Shown here one piece after another: positions 45,715-57,311 of a stretch of DNA of 64,000 nt. A program made the position numbers and the translations under genes. Under the pieces are notes generated by a model. It did no database searches and had not been told where the DNA came from. It saw only the letters and a program-made list of their open reading frames with translations. Positions within the stretch are counted from its first letter, which is position 1. Each line of letters opens with the position of its first letter. Origin of the DNA: Omphiscola glabra (taxonomy: Eukaryota; Mollusca; Gastropoda; Lymnaeidae); the NCBI GenBank assembly GCA_964017045.1, contig OZ024806.1, positions 7,026,488-7,090,487 of the forward strand, read 5' to 3'.

Positions 45715-45960
45715 AGTGCCCAACTCTGGAGGTCGTCCTAGACGGGCACCAGGTTGCGGTACTTATTGATACAGGCAATGAAGTCAGTACCATCACTGAG
45801 TCATAGGCAGTGCAAAATCTTGGTCACCTCAACCTACAAAGCGGTTTCATCCTTCTACGAGCCGTAAATGGAGCCGAGGTGCCATACCTGGGGATTTTAA
45901 CTGTGGACGTAAAACTGTTAGGACAAACCTTAGAGAACGTTCTCATTCTTGTGGTATAAG
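45715..45960 (+). pseudogene. Gypsy aspartic protease region
   Basis: 'VAVLIDTGNEVSTI' includes the catalytic DTG of retropepsins. An in-frame TAG follows shortly after, then 'LLRAVNGAEVPYLG', typical of the flap and downstream strand. Confidence 0.8.
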
Positions 45961-46576
45961 ACACCTAGAGATTTGGGCACCCAGATTCGAAAGCAGGAAG
46001 TGTCAGCACTGATATGTATGAACATCTTGAAACATTTGCTCCCTAGTGTCACCAATGTGCCGGCACTTCTGCAAGTCACAGTGCGAGAAGTAAGGGCAGA
46101 GCTGAAAGCTAGGCCAAAGACTGCCAGAGTTGCGGAGAGAGTTTGTATTCCTGCTCTATCCATAGCTAATCTATGAATTTTCGGTATCAAGACGTCAGCA
46201 TCCACTGATGGCGTCTCCGTGGTTCAACATACCTGCCCCCGGGTCAACTCGTCATCCCCACATTGCTGGACGCTACTAGCACCCCATTTGTGCGAGTCGC
46301 TAACCTTTCTGCAGAAGGCATATTTCTGCCGAAGAGGACTCAGATAGCTAAGCTGGAACCCGTTGAAACAGTACAAATGAATGAGCAAGTACACTTTTCT
46401 GCGACAACTAGTGAACTCCTAGTGTCCTGTGAGAGAGAACAAGCAAGAGAACAAACCAAACCACCTGAATCTCTAAAGGTAGACTTGCAGGGGTTGGATC
46501 TGAGTAGCGTTCAGCGTCAACGGCTAGAAGAACTTCTCATTCGACGAGCCGCTGCATTCGCACGGGATGAAAATGA

Positions 46577-47313
46577 TTTAGTTTATACAGATGCAGTACA
46601 CCAGACGTCCAGCCATATCGCAGACTACCACTGCAACAATTGCAAGAGGTCAAAGAGCATATACGAGGACTCATAGAAAAGAAAGTCGTTACGGAGAGCC
46701 ATAGCCCGTACGCGGCACATATTGTTCTGATGAGGAAGCGTGATGGGAGCATTAGACTCACAGTGGACTACGGGCGATTGAATCCAAGAGTCATTCGATG
46801 CCATGGTTGGGGCACAGTTCTTTTCAACCCTGGATCTTGCTAGTGGATACCATCAGATAGGCCTATTTGAATACACCCGTATGCCCATGGGACTCTTATT
46901 TGCCCCAGCAACCTTCCAGTTCCAGCGACTGATGCACAGAACTATGGATGACTTTCTTTCTCAATTTCTATTGGTTTACCTGGATGACCTACTTATATAC
47001 TCCAGTACCTTTGATGAACACTTGTAACAACTTGATCGGCTGTTGGGTCGCATTATCGCGACCGGGCATAAACTTCATCCACGTAAATGTCAGCTTTTGC
47101 GGCGTGAAGTCAATTTTCTAGGTCACACCATCTCAGCCCAAGGCGTTGGCTGGGAAACCGCCAAAGTTGAGGCTGTGAGAAACTGGCCCATTCCGACAAC
47201 TACGACAGAGCTACGCAGTTTTCTCAGGTTTGCCAGTTATTACCGACGATTTATCGTGGGATTTGCAAGAATTGCAGGACCACTCCACGATCTAGTGACG
47301 ACAGGTAGTAAAT
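46577..47313 (+). pseudogene. pol: Gypsy reverse transcriptase region
   Basis: 'QEVKEHIRGLIEKKVVTES' and 'HIVLMRKRDGSIRLTVDYGR' lead into the fingers. After a frame break, 'FFSTLDLASGYHQIGL' joins directly to 'YTRMPMGLLFAPATFQ', so a stretch between them is missing, as is one before 'FFSTLD'. The catalytic YLDD lies at 46977-46988. A TAA follows 'DEHL'; thumb and connection motifs 'REVNFLGHTISAQGV' and 'LRSFLRFASYYRRF' continue in another frame. Confidence 0.9.
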
Positions 47314-47324
47314 AGTCTAATAAG

Positions 47325-47665
47325 AAGTCACACAAGATAGGACAACTATGGGAAGAACGGCAACTGGAACAACACTGGGCAGCACAGCTTGGGGATCTGG
47401 AACAACACTGGGTAGCACAGCTTGGGGCTCTGTAACAACACTGGGCAGCACAGCTTGGGGCTCTGGAACAACGCTGGGCAGCACAGCTTGGGGCTCTGGA
47501 ACAACACTGGGCAGGAGAGCTTGGGGCTCTGGAACAACGCTGGGTTGCACATGTGGCACGGTTCATCTTTGAAATATAATACTGGTGGGGTCGACTAAAC
47601 CCAGCTGACGCTCTCTTTAGAATGCCTTTGAAAATCTCCACTGACACTCCTGTACCATCGGATAT
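47325..47665 (+). pseudogene. Gypsy RNase H remnant, mostly replaced by a 33-bp repeat
   Basis: After 'GQLWEER' (where RNase H normally begins) the frame enters a tandem repeat, then leaves it at 'RWVAHVARFIFEI' and 'PADALFRMPL', which correspond to the RNase H C-terminal end. The central part of the domain is deleted. Stops occur inside the array and just after it. Confidence 0.8.
47366..47548. repeat. 33-bp minisatellite within the RNase H region
   Basis: About 5-6 units of 'CTGGAACAACACTGGGCAGC' plus 'ACAGCTTGGGGCT', encoding 'LEQHWAAQLGA'. The unit resembles the native downstream 'EQRWVAHVA' segment, so the array probably grew from it. Confidence 0.92.
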
Positions 47666-47699
47666 CGCCATGGCCCAGGAAATTGGCTGCCAGAGACAA

Positions 47700-49290
47700 T
47701 ATTTCAGGCCGCCTGTCGAGACTCCACCGTCAGCGAACGTTCGGTCTCAGGCAAGCCGTTCAACTTCTACCCAGCCTTCTGCACAAACACACGGGGAAAT
47801 AAGTACATTGTTACCTAGATTACCCCGGAGCGAGTTAGTGCAACTACAGAGGAATGATGAAAACATTGGCCCACTACTTGCGTCGTGGCCAGGAAAACCC
47901 CCACCAGATCGTGGTAACCGGACTTTAAATCGCCAGCATAAAAGATTACTACTGCAAGATGGACTTTTATTCAGAAAAGTAGTCGATTCACTCCAAGGTA
48001 CTTGTATGCAGCTTCTTCTCCCAACAAGTTTGATACCCGACATAGTGTACTCCCTGCATGATGACATGGGGCACCAAGGCGTAGACAGAACCACTGGTCT
48101 GATGCGCTCTCGTGTGTATTTGCCCGGCATGCATGCACAAATCAAAAGAGTACATCGCTATATGTAGTAGGTGCACTATGGGACGCCTCCCCAGCACAAT
48201 ACATACCACATCAACGCCGATTGTTGCAAGCTGCCCGTTGGAAGTAATCGCTCTTGACTACACCAAGCTAGAGCAAGCGAGCGACTGGAGAGAAGATGTG
48301 TTGGTAATCACTGATGTGTTTACAAAATTTACGCAAGCTGTGCCGACCCGAAATCAAGAAGCGGCCACAGTAGCCAAAGTACTGGTCCATGAATGGTTCC
48401 AGCGGTACGGGGTACCAGTCAGAATTCACAGTGACCAAGGTGCGGGGTGCCAGTCAGAATTCACAGTGACCAAGGTACGGGGTACCAGTCAGAATTCACA
48501 GTGACCAAGGTAGTTCGTTTGAATCACGGCTAATTGCTGGACTGTGTGCCTTGTATGACATTAACAAGTCGCATACCACTCCGTACCATCCTAAAGGGAA
48601 TGGTCAATGTGAGAGATTTAACCGGACGATGCACAATCTACTCTGATCTCTACCACCGGAAAAGAAATGCCAATGGCCCACGTTTCCACCGGACTTGTTA
48701 CAAGCGTACAACAATACTCCCCATGCCTCTACGGGGTTCGCTCCATATTTCTTCCTTTTCGGGAGAGCACCTCGACTCCCCATCGATGAATGGTTGGACC
48801 GACCGACAGATATCGCACCCACAGGCATCGACTGGGTGAGGCAGCATCGCCACCGGTTACTAGAAACACATCGCCTCTCACTGAAACGCCTGGAACAGGA
48901 AGCTACAAAAAGGATCGCCGTCACTGACACACTAGCACGAGATCACCCACTGTCCGTCGGTGATTACCTATATATGTCAGAAACCATGTGGTAGGGCGGA
49001 ACAAGATTCAGGATTTCTGGCAGCCTGATCTATACTGCATCACGGCCCGACTACCCAGCAAACACGTTTATAGGCTCCTCCCTTTAGCGTGAGGGACCTA
49101 GAAAACAGTCAACAGAAAGGACCTTCTAGCAGCCGAAGCGCCACTCTTGGACCTGGTACCCGTGTCAAGTGCGACACCCCCAGAAACAATTGAGTCCAGT
49201 GACCTTGACGATGAGGACCCCGTGATAATAATCACGACAAAACCCAAAGTCGCGCCTAGAGGTATTCAACCCACGCAGATCTGCCCGTGT
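47700..49290 (+). pseudogene. Gypsy integrase region
   Basis: The zinc-binding N-terminal part ('LHDDMGHQGVDRT', '[13 protein letters not shown]') precedes a frame break near 48165. The core shows '[12 protein letters not shown]' (first Asp), 'VRIHSDQG' (second Asp) and, in a third frame, '[11 protein letters not shown]' (Glu), the DDE set. The second Asp segment is triplicated at 48411-48508. 'AYNNTPHASTGFAPYF' follows, and a C-terminal 'GRNKIQDFWQPDLY' lies after 49000. Confidence 0.9.
48411..48508. repeat. 35-bp x 3 repeat over the integrase IHSDQG motif
   Basis: Units begin at 48411, 48446 and 48481 and include 'CCAGTCAGAATTCACAGTGA'. The period is not a multiple of three, so the expansion itself disrupts the frame. 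Confidence 0.95.
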
Positions 49291-49330
49291 TGCTGAAAGA
49301 GGGGACAGACCCAGACTGAGGATGGATCTG

Positions 49331-51713
49331 TAGTCTCAAATCTACAACAATAGACTCTCGTTTATTTTGTGTTATGACAATGCATGTATACTCTGGTTGA
49401 TGCATAGAGTACTTTTGATTGTTTTTCTCTAATTTTAAGGCATTAGTTTTGTTTATGTTAAATCTTTTATTTTTGTCAATATTTTTGATCGTGCTCTGAT
49501 TTGGTTGTATTTTTTGTATGTTGGTTCACTATTTATCATTAGGACACCCCAGATTAACCACGATTGCTTACATTGTAAAATTGAGATGACCACTTTGCCA
49601 CTACACCTTTTTAAAACTCTTTGGCAAGGTTTAATATTTCAAATGAGTTCGATTATTTATTCAGAAAGTATTGATTGCAGTTGTTAGGCAACATTTTTAC
49701 AGAAAAATATATCCCAATAGGTTTTTAACACAATTGATGAAAGCCTAATAGCCACGCTCCTTCCATTAAGTTCCATATCTCAATTATAATAATGATATGA
49801 TAGTGACTCAAATTGTAGAGAGAATTCCTTGCCCGTTTTTGAAAGTTCAATGCTATTTTTAAGGCATTTGCATTCAAGCGTAAAACGTGGTTAACTAGTA
49901 CCACCCACGTGGGTTGTCTTTAAATAGTAGCTTACATGTCAACATGGTGCTTACATACTGCCCTTTTATTTTTATTATCATTTCTAAACTATGCAAAATG
50001 CTGCCGTTGTTTTTACAAAATAAAGTTTATTATTATCATCCTGAGTTATGATGCATGACATTTAAAGAATCTGAGGAAATTTGAAATAAAAATGTCAGAA
50101 TTATATTTAAATGAAATCATTTAAGTATTAAATTTACATATTTGTCGAGCAACATTATCATGCAAGAAATTCCCTGTGTAAATTAAAGATTTGCTACGTA
50201 TGTTTTTCCAGGTTCATCGATTTAATGTTCACGTATTGTTTGGAAATTTCTGGGCTATTGTTTGTAATAGAACCAGCGAGGAAGCTGGGATATAAACAGT
50301 TGGGGTGGATGTGGCAATGTGCCACTTTTTCTATATATGTATAATTTGCCACTGCCATTTGCATTGTGCCAATTTTTTTCTATCTATGTATAATTTTGTT
50401 ATGTGGCTGGGTGCCACCTTTGGGGCACACGAGGTTTTCTGCCAGGCATCCACGTCATGAGCTGGCTATGCTTGCACCACGGGGAATTGGTAAAACAGCT
50501 CTTAACGTGAACGCAAATGGTGACTACATAAGCGGGGAGAAAGTTGAACTCGGGGCCTTGTACGTGTTGTGTGACGGAATGTGGAGTGGAGTTGTTATTG
50601 TGTGTGACCAACTGTTTGTTACCTCTACCCTAAAGCTATAGTTCTCAGACCTGCTTTTTTGGTTGTTCATTTAACCTGTAACCACCCGGCTACACATGGT
50701 ATTCAAACTTATAGATTAATATGTCAATCGTACATTTGGCATGCATTTTTACCCAAAAAAAAAGTGAACTTTGCTCAATTATATTGGATACAAATCTGTG
50801 TTTTTTTGGGCGCCCGTTTCACTTCTGAATTCCGTTAGTTCATTCAATATGCTCCCAATCCATACGACAAAATATAAAAAGAAAACTATATAATTGTACG
50901 TCATAGTATAAAAAAAACTAATTAAAATTGTAAGCTTATGCAACAAACATGTCGATCAGAAGAGAAGCAACCACACGATTTGTTAATAAATTATGCACGA
51001 TTTTTGGGTGACTGCTTCGCTTCTGACTTCAGTAAGGTCTTTTAAAATTGTCCCAATCCATAGTAGAGCTCCAGCTGTAGTTATGCCAATGATGATGTTA
51101 GCGTTGTTTTTACAGCCTACCAGCGCTGAGAAACAAAATGGGAGTTCAATAAGATTAATGAACAGAAATCAAAAGAAGAATAAATATTTATGCGGCTATC
51201 AAAATATTTTATATGTAAGTTTAGAATAGTAAAAGTCTATTTGTCAAATTTTGACACCACCCCCCCCTCCCCCCCGTTTTCATTGTTTCAAGAGCTGTCA
51301 AACATTTAAAGACCCAACCCAAGTGACATTACTAAACTTTGTCAAAAACTGTTTACCCAACTCACACCCTCACTTCCTTGAAAAAAAATAAAAAAATACG
51401 AAAAATAAATGAATCGTCTCGGCATGTTCATTTCTTACCCCATTTGATCCAAGAGGTGGTTGGCTCATGCTGGATTTCTGTGGTAAATTCTACAATAAAT
51501 TAAAAAATTGGCAGTCATTGCTTTAGGTTGTTCTTTTTTTAATATAAACTGTCTCTAATGACTTACTAAACAGAATAAAGCGAACGATTTTAAGTGATCT
51601 TCTCGATTATCACGTGACGCCATGGACCAATTAACAGCCACGAAGACATAACAATGAAAATCGCTTTTTGTACGCCTCACATCAGCAATGGTGATATTTG
51701 TGCCCTAGTGAGC
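49331..51713. other. Non-coding DNA with unassigned GC-rich stretches
   Basis: A 91-codon plus ORF at 50366-50641 and a 78-codon one at 50993-51229 have no recognised domain. Near 50320-50400 'TGTGCCACTTTTTCTATATA' is imperfectly repeated. A C-run lies at 51260-51278. Confidence 0.4.
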
Positions 51714-51717
51714 ATAT

Positions 51718-52205
51718 TGTGGAGTGTCCAGACAATAGTCGACCCGTAAGGGGAGGCCACGTCGGTACTGATCAAACAAAGGGTCAAGCTTGTCAGACTG
51801 CCGCGAAGGGATGACAAGGGATGACAGCGTTGGTTTTATGACCTAAGACCAACTGACCAAACAAGGACCAAGCTTGTCAGACTGCCCGCGATGGGATCGG
51901 GGCACTTGGAAGAAAACTCTAGGGACGCGGGGCGTATATAAGGGACAGTTGGATTGGACTAGACAGAACTCAACCGGGTAGAACTCAGCCGGGCAGGCAG
52001 GTGGACAGACGGGAGTTAGAGAGGGACCGTGACAGTCGGAGTTGAGTACGACAGAGAGAGCGAGAGAAAGTGAAGTCACAGGATAAGACAAATAAATGTT
52101 CAAAGACTATAACCATCGTTGAGTTGTCATGTTGGTGCAGACGAGAGACAGAGTGAACAAGGTTGCAAATTAATTAGAGAGCAGAGACGAGCAAGGTTCT
52201 CTACA
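51718..52205 (+). mobile_element. Solo LTR, 488 bp
   Basis: Starts TGTGGAG and ends CTCTACA (6 of 7 inverted). ATAT flanks both sides (51714-51717 and 52206-52209), a 4-bp target duplication. A TATA box (GTATATAAGGGACAG) lies near 51935 and AATAAATGTTC near 52090, giving the U3-R-U5 layout of an LTR read on plus. Upstream, 'ACCAAGCTTGTCAGACTGCC' is imperfectly duplicated. It does not match sequence flanking the Gypsy element. Confidence 0.82.
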
Positions 52206-52260
52206 ATATTATATTTTAAAATTTGGTTCAGTAGTCATTCATGACCTGAAAATGTGGCAG

Positions 52261-52407
52261 ACCTTAGCTTTGGTCTGTAGTGCGTTATATCCATCATTAC
52301 CACCATCAGACCTTAGCTTTGGTGTGTAGTGCGTTATATCCATCATTACCACCATCAGACCTTAGCATTGGTCTGTAGTGCGTTATATCCATCATCACCA
52401 CCATCAG
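52261..52407. repeat. 49-bp x 3 tandem repeat
   Basis: Three units beginning 'ACCTTAGCTTTGGTCTGTAG' with one or two substitutions each. Confidence 0.95.
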
Positions 52408-52642
52408 ACCTTGCAAAGTTGCTAAGTATTATCAGTCCAGTTTACTATTTTTACGACGACGCATTGATAACTTAGGTCTCCAGCGTGATACCATAAGTAA
52501 TGTCAAATACGATATTTGGATAAATGTATTATGCAACTCCGATTGACAGGACCAATAAGAACTAGTTGATTTGTAATCTGCCACTAAATAAAGACTATGA
52601 TTATGTATTCAAATTGTAAAATATATAAACATTCGCTGTCAA

Positions 52643-52905
52643 TTGACATTATCTCTCATCTTGAAGATTTCAGCTCTAGTCTGGAGTTTTAAACATCTTT
52701 CTTTCTCACTGACTTCAACATGGTCTTTGGGTTTCCTAATCAGGACACATGCGCCGTGTGTGATAATTTGATAAGTGAGTACACCGACAGTGTACTTGCA
52801 AGCACGACCTTCGAAGAACTGTTCCAAAGCATCAAGAAAATAATATATTTCCAAAGTAAAATGGTATAACATATTACAAGACCAAAATATTATAGCATTT
52901 AAACA
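52643..52905 (-). other. Possible exon of uncertain strand near the SMAD-like gene
   Basis: On the minus strand an acceptor-like 'GCTTTGGAACAG' precedes an open stretch ('FFEGRACKYTVGVLTYQIIT') to a stop at 52643. On the plus strand, 'TTTGGGTTTCCTAATCAG' precedes an equally plausible 'DTCAVCDNLISEYTDS'. In the phase required by exon 3 at 53360, the minus reading runs to an early TAG. Neither reading matches an MH2 domain. Confidence 0.25.
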
Positions 52906-53359
52906 AAATGTTGGATACTCTCCATCTTTATAACTCTGTAAAAAAAATACCAAGCAATGTTTTGTCTTTGTCGTCTCACAGTTGCTTTGACGAGAATCAA
53001 GCTAGTAGCCTTTGAAATTTAATTGGAAGTGTTTGTATGGAAGAAGGTGGATGAATTGATTATGATACTTTGTGATCTAATTTCTGTCACAAGCTGTTTT
53101 GGAAAAGGGGGGGGGCAGCTGTGTTTTTTAAAAAAGGAGGGGTATGGAGTGAATCTGCTCAAAATGCGTGTCATCACTTATAGGAGGGCACTTTGTATGT
53201 TCCAGCATTGACATCCATATTTATTTATCTTTTATTACAGGAGGGGGCGTGTCGAAAGTTTATTGAGCGTAGGTATGGTGGGGGGGGGGTGTTGGTCGAA
53301 AATTTAACTTATTGACTATGTGGATGGCCCCATACATTTTACATCAATGATAAACTAAC

Positions 53360-55088
53360 CTTCAACGTCAGAATGTCTTGACCGTGAAGACTCTCCTCCA
53401 AGTGCAGCCGGCACGACAGCACATTGAACAGTTGCATTGGTAGATCCATTCATCACACGACCATGATGGTAAGGATTCACGCAAATCCTGTCTTTTTTGG
53501 CGTTATCCGGGAACCTACAGCGACCGCTGTGAAACAATTCTTCGGGCTTCAACTGTGGCCATCGAAATATTCTGCAAAACTCAAACTGGGGGTTTGATTG
53601 TATCCCCTCAACCTGTGGAATATTTGATAACCATGTTTACGAGGTTTACAACAAAATAACATAATGATACAACTACAATGCCACTAACCTAATATTAACA
53701 ACCAGTCAGTATCCATGCACGTATTAGTTACAAAGCTTGGTGAAGAGTGGGGGCAAGATAGATGGTAGAAAAGTAGGGCAAGATAGATGTTTTAAAAGTA
53801 GGGAAACGTAGCTGGTAGAAGAGTGGGGCAGCATAGCTTGTAGAAGAAAGGGGCAACATTTATTGTAGGAGAGTGGGGTAACATACCTGTACAAGAGTGT
53901 TGAAACACAGCTGGTAGAAGAGTGAGGCAACAAAAATGGTTTCAAGAGTGGGGAAACGTACATGGTAGAAGAATAGGGCAACATAGCTGGTGGAGTTGGG
54001 TAACGCAGCTGGTAGAACTGGGGCAACATAGTTGGTAGAAGATGAGGAGCAGGGGAAAAATATGTTACCAGCTCCTGTCAGAATGAGTCTGTTTCAGGGC
54101 CCTGATTAAAAAAAAAACTTTGTTGAAACTGTATTTTTAAATTAAAAGTATTTTAATAGGCAGAGGCAAGCTCTTGAGACAGATTTCTCGGCAGTTACTA
54201 AATTAGAAATGATTATGAACTTTTGAGCATTTCAGCAGTAGTAATAATTAGAGATGATAGAATGTATACCTGACGACGGCTATCGCTTGTCCTGGGGACT
54301 GTAACACAGGTATTACCAACCTCTCCCTTGCTCTTGATAAGGTTTATCAATCTGTGTGATTGCCCGTCCAGCTGTCTAACTTTCTTCAGACATCTTTTTA
54401 TGACCTTAGCCGTTTGTTCATCGTTGGACAGCTGGAAAAAAGCAGCAGAAATTTGATCTGTATTTGATAATTGCTCAGCTTAATTTTTGTACTAGATTGA
54501 GTTACTACTTAAGTGAGTAACTGTGATGAATGTTCAACTCGTCAACCAAGTCAAACAATGTAATGGCGATTTATTGTTTTAAGATTAAAATTAATTAAAT
54601 AAATTTTTATATTTTTTTGTTTAAATTCTGAAGTATGTCGTACTTGGAAAAGGCGGGGGGGGGGGGGGGGGGGGGGGGGCCTTCTTCCAGATTGGGACTG
54701 GAGAATGTTAACATTTTCAAAAATGTTATTTGCACGTCATCCTTTAAAATTAAAGTGTATTGATGTATTTAGGTAAATAGCGGGGCTTAACCCCATTTGA
54801 AGGGTCAGAAATAAATAAATTATTTTGGCTCTTTTCGGTGCGATGTTTGTTTCTACACAATTTTACAGATTGACATAGTCATAGTTATTGTGAAATCACG
54901 CATAAATATGTGACTTCTTTTTGTAAATTTTTAAAATTAAATTCTAAAGATTTTAAAAGACCTACTTTCAACAGTTACCTCTGCCAATGAAATGCCGACA
55001 CATAAATAAATTGTTTGTCCCTAATACTTACATCAACTCTATGCTGAAATAGAACATCCACTTCTTGCAGCAGTTGTGACCCCGCCAT
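53360..55088 (-). CDS. SMAD-like protein, MH1 domain (three exons, partial gene)
   Basis: Exon 1: 55088-55032, 'MAGSQLLQEVDVLFQHRVD', donor GTAAGT. Exon 2: 54431-54270, acceptor TTTTTTCCAG, donor GTATAC. Exon 3: 53612-53360, acceptor ATTCCACAG, donor GTTAGT. Exons 1 and 2 join in phase 0, as do 2 and 3; exon 3 ends one base into a codon. The product carries 'LSNDEQTAKVIKRCLKKVRQ', 'TCVTVPRTSDS', 'EFCRIFRWPQLKPEELF', 'GRCRFP' and 'RICVNPYHHGRV', the layout of a SMAD MH1 domain. The expected zinc ligands (three Cys and the NPYH His) are present. The DNA-binding hairpin is unusual: the 'LDGRLQVSHRKG'-type sequence of R-SMADs is 'SDSRRQVEGIQS', keeping Arg and Gln but not the Lys. Downstream exons, including any MH2 domain, were not found. 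Expected role: nuclear TGF-beta/BMP-type transcriptional regulator. Confidence 0.8.
53735..54045. repeat. Degenerate ~30-bp repeat within the SMAD-like intron 2
   Basis: About ten imperfect copies of 'GGTAGAAGAGTGGGGCAACA' plus 'TAGCT', transcribed antisense as part of intron 2. Confidence 0.85.
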
Positions 55089-56451
55089 TTTTTTGTTGCC
55101 GTTGTTAATCTTCCTGACAGCATAACTCCGCGTTCTAATAGGTGCTTAAAATAAGTGTTCAGTGCACTTCCCGAAACTGCACGGTGCGCAAAAAGCAAAC
55201 TCGTCATAATTGATAGATGGAAGTCCATAAAAGTTAGATTGCTCTTTAAATAATGGCCCTTGAACGGTCCCAGCTTGTATATTAAATGAAACATGAGTTG
55301 TTACAAGCCTAAATATGGCTTTTTATTTGAGAAAAATATAAATTTGTTTTTATTTATTATCTTTTTCAAGGTCAAAAATGATGCGATGCTAATTAATTTT
55401 TGTTTAAAACCGAAAATATTTTGATACGTTCGGACTCTTAAAAAAATCGAATAAATTTACATGCGCAAAAAATATTATATTTCCGCTTTTATTTTAGCAA
55501 AAATTTAGTATTATTATTATAAATTACAACTACATATAAAGAAAAAACTAAGGAACTATCTTAAGCTTTTTATATGCGTTTGAAAGTTATGAAAAAAAAA
55601 TTAAATAGAAAAAATATGATCAAAGAAATACACAGTAATCACATTTAGTGCGTTCTTTATCGCGTTGTCAATAAGGCGAAATAAAATTAAAATTAATGCG
55701 TTCTAAATAATCACGCAAATGACGTCATAGTACGAATTGCCTATTTAGCCAAAGCTAAAAGTTCTCTGATTTAATAAAAGAGCGTGACAAAATTGATAAT
55801 GTACATTCCCCTTCTTATAAGTAAAATTAATAAATAGCATTGATTGCTTTTTAAATTGCTAAACTTAAATACTAATTTAGCTTTGTAATTTTTAACATTC
55901 AATAAGTTTGTACTTTTTATTCATTCCAAAAATAAACTTTTATGAAATTTATAAAGTTGCAGCAAAACTAAATAGCCGAATAGCATTTTTAATGCACTTA
56001 TCACTCATCTAGATAAGAACAGAGCATATTAAATGCAAAAAAAATATTTTTTGTGTAAGTAAGGGGGCTACAATCCAGTGGATGATTTATTAATTTTTTT
56101 TAAACTCTGTGTAGCCCACTATACACTATACATTCATTTTGCCCACAAGATAAGCCTCAGAATAAATTTGATCAATAATTAACCTTCTTCGACACATTTA
56201 TATCGATGGTAGGAAATTGAGTTCATGCATTTTTACTTGGATGACGATATCTTTCAATCCGATGACATTTCAGTTACTGTTGTAAAAAAAAAAGAAGCTA
56301 TATTCTCATTTTACATATGAACATATGTTAACCAATTAAGAAAATCAATGACTTTAACAAAACATAGAATAATTTACATAATAATACCCATGGATATGAA
56401 AACCCAATCACTTTATACAAGTGAAAATTTAATTTTAAAAATAGAGATTTT
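55089..56451. other. AT-rich DNA upstream of the SMAD-like gene
   Basis: May hold the 5'UTR and promoter of the gene ending at 55088 on minus, but no TATA or initiator is convincing. No other gene recognised. Confidence 0.4.
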
Positions 56452-57311
56452 ATTAGATAGAGAGATATACAGAAAGACAGACAAATATACAGATAGATGA
56501 TAGATAGATAGAGATGTAAATAAAAGATAGATAAACGGATGGATGGATGGATGGATGGATGAAAGGATGGATGGATGGAAGGGTGGGTGGGTGAGAGGAT
56601 GAATGGATGGATGGATAGATAGGTAGGTAGAAAGATAGGTAGGTAGGTAGGTAGGTAGGTAGGTAGGTAGGTAGGTAGAGAGACAGAAGGAGAGACAGAA
56701 AGAGAGACAAACAGAGAGACAGAGATACAGACAGAGAGACAGACAGAGAGACAGAAAGAGAGACAGACAGAGAGACGGACAGAGAGACAGACAGAGAGAC
56801 AGACAGAGAGACATACATATAGACAGACATATAGACAGAATGAGAGACAGACATAGAGACAGACATAATGACAGAGAGACCGAAAGATAAACAGAGAGAC
56901 AGAGATTGACAGTGAGACAGACTGAGAGACAGCTTAAGAGACAAACATAGAGACAGAGAGACAGACAGACAGATAGACATATAGACCGGCAGAGAAACAG
57001 AGAGAACGAGAGACAGACAGAGATACAGACAGAGAGACATAGAGACAGACAGAGACAGACAGAGACAGAAAGACAGGCAAAGAGACAGAAAGAGACAGAA
57101 AGACAGGCAAAGAGACAGACAGAGACAGACAGAGACAGAAAGACAGGCAAAGAGACAGGCAAAGAGACAGACAGAGACAGAAAGACAGGCAAAGAGACAG
57201 ACAGAGACAGAAAGACGGGCAAAGAGACAGACATATAGAGAGACAGACAGAATCACAGAGAGACAGACAGACAGACAGGGAGACAGAGATTCAGACAGAC
57301 AGACAGACAGA
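56452..57311. repeat. Complex purine-rich microsatellite (GACA, GATA, GGAT, GGTA)
   Basis: Dominated by GACAGA and GAGA units, with (GGAT)n at 56535-56620 and (GGTA)n at 56635-56680. A longer AAAGACAGGCAAAGAGACAG-type unit recurs at 57070-57230. The plus strand is nearly all purine plus C or T at fixed positions. Long minus-strand ORFs of Leu/Ser/Cys/Val repeats are artefacts. Confidence 0.95.

Larger units (their letters stand above)
44725..49295 (+). mobile_element. Decayed Ty3/Gypsy retrotransposon
   Basis: The gag, protease, reverse transcriptase, RNase H remnant and integrase regions lie in the order typical of Ty3/Gypsy. All are broken by frameshifts, stops, deletions or tandem expansions. 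No LTR pair, primer binding site or target duplication was identified. Its coding GC content is higher than the surroundings. Confidence 0.92.

Noticed and set aside
44738..49295. Endogenous retrovirus with envelope
   Set aside because: Only gag and pol-type regions are seen; no envelope-like ORF follows the integrase, so a Ty3/Gypsy retrotransposon is the simpler call.
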